NCBI GenBank assembly: GCA_037144255.1
Contig: JBAWXE010000032.1
Coordinates: 1 to 26,074 of the forward strand
Length of the DNA stretch: 26,074 nucleotides
Direction: 5' to 3'
From: JBAWXE01 sp037144255
Lineage (GTDB): Bacteria; Bacteroidota; Bacteroidia; Chitinophagales; Chitinophagaceae
The notes beneath the pieces were generated by a model. That model was not told the origin of the DNA. It worked only from the letters and a program-made list of their open reading frames with translations, and ran no database searches. Shown here piece by piece: positions 23,427-26,074 of this stretch. Position numbers and translations under genes: made by a program. How positions within the stretch are numbered: position 1 is the first letter of the stretch; every line of letters starts with the position of its first letter.

Positions 23427-24656
23427 TTGAATTTACCATTCTTCATAGCACGACGATACCTGATGAAACAGAAAGGGGCTTTCTCTTCTTTCATCATTCG
23501 CTTGTCTATTGTGGCCACCGCACTCAGTGTAGCGGTCATGATAGTAGCCGTGGCTTTTATGACAGGTTTCAAGTACGAGATACGCGAAAAACTGTTCAGC
23601 TTTTGGGGACACATTCATGTATCTCCTTACAATCCCAATGCGGCTAGTATCATCACCCCCGATCCTATGCCTGCCGATCCTCAACTCCGGGCGCAGATAC
23701 GTAAGATACCCCATGTGCTGCAAGTAGCTCCTTATGCGGTCAAGCCAGCTATCATTCATTGCAACGAACTGATGGAAGGTATTCGCCTCAAAGGTGTAGC
23801 ACCCGATTATCGTTTTAGCAAGGGCATCTCTTTCACAGGTAGCAAAATCGATTACTCCGATACCGCCTATTCCAAACAGATACTCCTATCAGATGGTACT
23901 GCCGATAGGCTTAATATCAAGATGGGCGATGAGATACAACTCTACTTCCCCCAGCAAGGCCCCGTGCTGCCTCGTATACGCAAGGTGAAGGTGGTCGGTT
24001 TTTTCCATACAGGTATGGACGAGATAGACCGTTTCTTTGCTGTCTGCGACCTGCGTCTCGTACAGCACATGAGTAGTTGGAACTCCAACGACATCAATGG
24101 TTATCAGGTAGATCTTGACGATTCTTATCTGGCCGATTCTATGTCTGTGCAGATATACAAAGACTATGTACAACCCCCTATGCACACTATGTCTATCAGA
24201 GATATTTACGAGAATATATTCGATTGGCTCAATATCCAGAATATCAATGTGCGCATACTATTGGTCATCATGTCCATAGTGGCCATCATCAATATGGCAG
24301 CAACTATTGTTATCCTCATGGTCGATCGCGCACGTATGATAGGTATTTTCAAGGCCCTGGGTATGCCATTTTCAGGCATACGCACTGTGTTCTTATACAT
24401 TGCAGGCCTCATTGGTACACTGGGTATTTTACTGGGCAATATCATTGGTCTGGGTATCTGCATTCTGCAAAAGACCACCGGTTTCCTCACCCTGCCCGAG
24501 GATACTTACTATATGAAACAAGTGCCTGTCCGTTTTTATTGGTGGCAGATAGGCCTTATAGATATCGCAACATTGGCATTGTGCATACTTTGTATGTGGC
24601 TTCCATCGTTGTATATTCGTCGTATACAACCGGCACGCGTACTACAATTCAAATAA
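23427..24656 (+). CDS. LolC/LolE-like ABC transporter permease (FtsX/MacB type)
   Basis: An inner-membrane permease of 409 residues with the four-helix FtsX layout: one helix near 25-47, a large periplasmic MacB_PCD domain (about 48-270), then helices near 274-298, 322-348 and 372-394. The cytoplasmic coupling segment RARMIGIFKALGMP (301-314) is the hallmark of LolC/E proteins, which extract lipoproteins from the inner membrane for outer-membrane transfer. No ABC ATPase is adjacent, as is often the case for this gene in Bacteroidota. The start is TTG at 23427 (LNLPFFIARRYL), which keeps the conserved FIARRYL opening; the next ATG (codon 13) would delete it. Confidence 0.92.
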   Translation: MNLPFFIARRYLMKQKGAFSSFIIRLSIVATALSVAVMIVAVAFMTGFKYEIREKLFSFWGHIHVSPYNPNAASIITPDPMPADPQLRAQIRKIPHVLQVAPYAVKPAIIHCNELMEGIRLKGVAPDYRFSKGISFTGSKIDYSDTAYSKQILLSDGTADRLNIKMGDEIQLYFPQQGPVLPRIRKVKVVGFFHTGMDEIDRFFAVCDLRLVQHMSSWNSNDINGYQVDLDDSYLADSMSVQIYKDYVQPPMHTMSIRDIYENIFDWLNIQNINVRILLVIMSIVAIINMAATIVILMVDRARMIGIFKALGMPFSGIRTVFLYIAGLIGTLGILLGNIIGLGICILQKTTGFLTLPEDTYYMKQVPVRFYWWQIGLIDIATLALCILCMWLPSLYIRRIQPARVLQFK

Positions 24657-24660
24657 TATT

Positions 24661-25602
24661 TTGACCAACAAAGAGCTATATCGTTCTATCTGTGCTTCGC
24701 AGTCCTCACTGCCTATGTTCTTGCAACACTGGTGGATGGATGCTGTATGCGACGATTGGGATGTTGCTATTGCCAGGAAAGGCGATCATGTGACTGGCGT
24801 TTGGCCCTATGCCCGCACACAGCGCATGGGTGTCAGCCTTATGCGCAATCCTCGTTTGACACCTTACCTCGGTCCTCATGTGTTCATCCCTGCCGATGTC
24901 AAGGAAAGCAGCAGAGATAGTTTTGAATATGAGGCTATTGCAGAGCTCATGTCTGCTATGCCTAACGAGAAAGTATGGCATCTGTCTTTACAGCCTGCTT
25001 TTCGTCAGGCAGGTATTTTTAAAGAGCATGGTCTGCAATTACAAGTGCAACAAACATTTCTTATAGACCTTGCCAAAGACGAGGCCACACTTTTCTCCCA
25101 TCTTAAAGAATCCCTTCGTCGCAATATCCGCACTGCCGAAAAGGAAATTACTATTACTAACGAACCCCAATATTTACCCCAACTATACGAATTCCAAAAA
25201 CATACCCTCTCTGCCAAAGATGTGCAACAGCCTTATACACTGGCACAGATGCAACAGATATACGATGCAGCTGCTGCACACAATAGCGCCGCACTATGGG
25301 TAGCCAAGGCAGGTACCGAGGTACAAGCCATTATCTGGAATGTATGGGATGCCGAACGTAGTTATTATTTCATGGGGGCTAAGAATCCTGCTACAGATAA
25401 TTATCGTGCTATGGCAGCACTGCTATGGCATGCTATACTACAAGCACGTCAGCGAGGCAATACCTGTTTCGATCTCGAAGGTAGTATGGACCCCGGTGTA
25501 GAACGTTTCTTCCGTGGCTTTGGTGGCACTCGCCAGCTCTATATCATCCTCCGCAAGAATACTTCTCTGCTCTGGAAATTGAAAGAGATGGTAAGAGGAT
25601 AA
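24661..25602 (+). CDS. FemAB/GNAT-like acyltransferase
   Basis: A 313-residue cytosolic protein with the fold of FemAB and GNAT (BioF2-like, PF13480-type) acyltransferases. The first half (W-W-MDAV, then VTGVWPYARTQ and LTPYLGPHVF) forms the first GNAT-like lobe. The second half has LKESLRRNIRTAEKE, AALWVAKAGTEVQAIIW, YYFMGAKNPATDNYRAMAALLWHAI and FDLEGSMDPGVERFFRGFGG, the conserved order of this group. Members transfer aminoacyl or acyl groups to wall or surface products; the substrate here is unknown. The start is TTG at 24661, 4 bases after the permease stop, so the two are translationally close and probably one operon. An ATG at 24715 would cut the conserved N-terminus. Confidence 0.85.
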   Translation: MTNKELYRSICASQSSLPMFLQHWWMDAVCDDWDVAIARKGDHVTGVWPYARTQRMGVSLMRNPRLTPYLGPHVFIPADVKESSRDSFEYEAIAELMSAMPNEKVWHLSLQPAFRQAGIFKEHGLQLQVQQTFLIDLAKDEATLFSHLKESLRRNIRTAEKEITITNEPQYLPQLYEFQKHTLSAKDVQQPYTLAQMQQIYDAAAAHNSAALWVAKAGTEVQAIIWNVWDAERSYYFMGAKNPATDNYRAMAALLWHAILQARQRGNTCFDLEGSMDPGVERFFRGFGGTRQLYIILRKNTSLLWKLKEMVRG

Positions 25603-25668
25603 AAAATAGCCCTTGTTGTGTGTTTTTCACCCACAAGCTAAGCATAAGTTGTACAACATCTACCTCTC

Positions 25669-25790
25669 GCGTCATTGCGCCACATCAAGGCCGTCATCTC
25701 AATCCCGAACTCGATTCGGGAAGAGATCTCCTGAGCCTATGCAATCTGCTTTCTCTCGTGCCATTGCGCCCCCCGTGCCGCAATCTTACG
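25669..25790. repeat. Degenerate nested palindromic (REP-like) repeats
   Basis: CGTCATTGCG (from 25670) and GCAATCTGC (25741-25749) look like the two halves of a GTCATTGCG...GCAATCTGC palindrome. Between them lies a second palindrome (25693-25735) in which ATCTC and TCCCGAA (25696-25709) pair with TTCGGGA and GAGAT (25715-25727). A second copy of the first kind follows (ATTGCG at 25763-25768, CGCAAT at 25779-25784). These resemble dispersed intergenic palindromes of bacterial genomes, here worn by mutation. Confidence 0.6.
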
Positions 25791-25807
25791 TTATAACACA
25801 AGCCCTG

Positions 25808-26074
25808 CTATTCCTTCACCACTCTCACTACTTGTCTTTCACCTTTGTTATTTGCCAACTCCAGAAAATATAGTCCTGATGAAAGATTTTGTATCAAAAT
25901 ATTATTACTACCTGTTTGTAATGTTCCTTGTTGTACAGTTGTGCCTATGATATTGATTACCCGATAATTATTAGCTTCTTGCAGATTATCTATATGCAAT
26001 ACATCATTGGTAGGATTTGGATATACTCGTATTTCAGTAGTAGTAAGTGGTGGATTTTCAACTGCCTGTGTACT
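25808..26074 (-). CDS. C-terminal end of a T9SS-secreted protein (5' truncated)
   Basis: The frame is open from the right edge of the window to a TAG at 25808-25810, 88 residues. It carries a type A C-terminal sorting domain of the type IX secretion system: a Thr/Pro linker, then IRVYPNPTNDVLHID, the YRVINIIGTTVQQG strand, LSSGLYFLEL and a basic end (RQVVRVVKE). The domain guides the protein through the outer membrane and is then cut off by the sortase-like PorU. The functional part of the protein lies beyond the window. An internal TTG at 25999 is not the start, because the frame and the domain continue upstream of it. Confidence 0.92.
   Translation of the reverse strand, partial: STQAVENPPLTTTEIRVYPNPTNDVLHIDNLQEANNYRVINIIGTTVQQGTLQTGSNNILIQNLSSGLYFLELANNKGERQVVRVVKE

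Noticed and set aside
24224..24664. A 146-residue plus-strand frame inside the permease gene
   Set aside because: It is an out-of-frame reading of the permease, very rich in His and Tyr, with no independent start signal.
25613..25873. A short plus-strand frame after the acyltransferase
   Set aside because: It runs across the palindromic repeats and into the antisense of the T9SS sorting domain, so it is not a gene.
1..26074. Mobile elements, prophage, tRNA or rRNA genes
   Set aside because: No transposase, integrase, phage structural gene, cloverleaf or rRNA-like stretch was recognised on either strand.

Overview
The window comes from a Bacteroidota chromosome, most likely Chitinophagaceae or a close relative. 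The evidence is moderate-to-low GC, heavy ATA use for Ile, several TAnnTTTG promoter boxes, a type IX secretion (T9SS) C-terminal sorting domain, DUF4369/thioredoxin lipoproteins, the Bacteroidota-type insertion in AtpA and a periplasmic extension on AtpB. The content is mostly housekeeping. I see no prophage, transposase, CRISPR array, tRNA or rRNA.

Layout. (1) 1-3.5 kb: the 3' end of a secreted protein gene and its terminator, a VWA-domain gene, then pyrH and gcvT on the minus strand. (2) 3.5-4.0 kb: a gene-free gap holding seven tandem 11-bp units (TTACCGAT-like, exactly 11-bp period). (3) 4.0-5.6 kb: pckA (gluconeogenesis), minus strand. (4) 5.9-10.2 kb: ATP synthase operon atpB-E-F-H-A, closed by a strong terminator directly after atpA. 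(5) 10.3-12.3 kb: an unrecognised multi-pass membrane protein convergent with a 2-oxoglutarate/Fe(II)-type oxygenase. (6) 12.6-14.6 kb: a TlpA-like lipoprotein convergent with an outer-membrane beta-barrel protein. (7) 14.7-17.9 kb: lon protease and a small exported protein. (8) 17.9-21.1 kb: a GT4 glycosyltransferase and a dipeptidyl peptidase III lipoprotein gene broken by a one-base frameshift, both minus strand. (9) 21.1-23.3 kb: the second ATP synthase operon atpD-atpC, with a canonical promoter and a leader hairpin. (10) 23.4-25.6 kb: a LolC/E-like permease and a FemAB/GNAT-like acyltransferase, 4 bp apart and both starting with TTG. (11) 25.6-26.1 kb: degenerate nested palindromic repeats, then the 3' end of a gene for a T9SS cargo protein.

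How it fits together. Seven of the eight F1Fo ATP synthase subunits are here in two operons about 11 kb apart. The gamma subunit gene atpG, usually found directly after atpA in this phylum, is not in the window. PckA, GcvT and PyrH serve central carbon, one-carbon and pyrimidine metabolism. Lon, DPP III and the TlpA-like protein act in protein turnover and envelope redox. The least explained items are the 11-bp helically phased array, the hairpins in the atp operons, the histidine-bearing membrane protein and the nested repeats.
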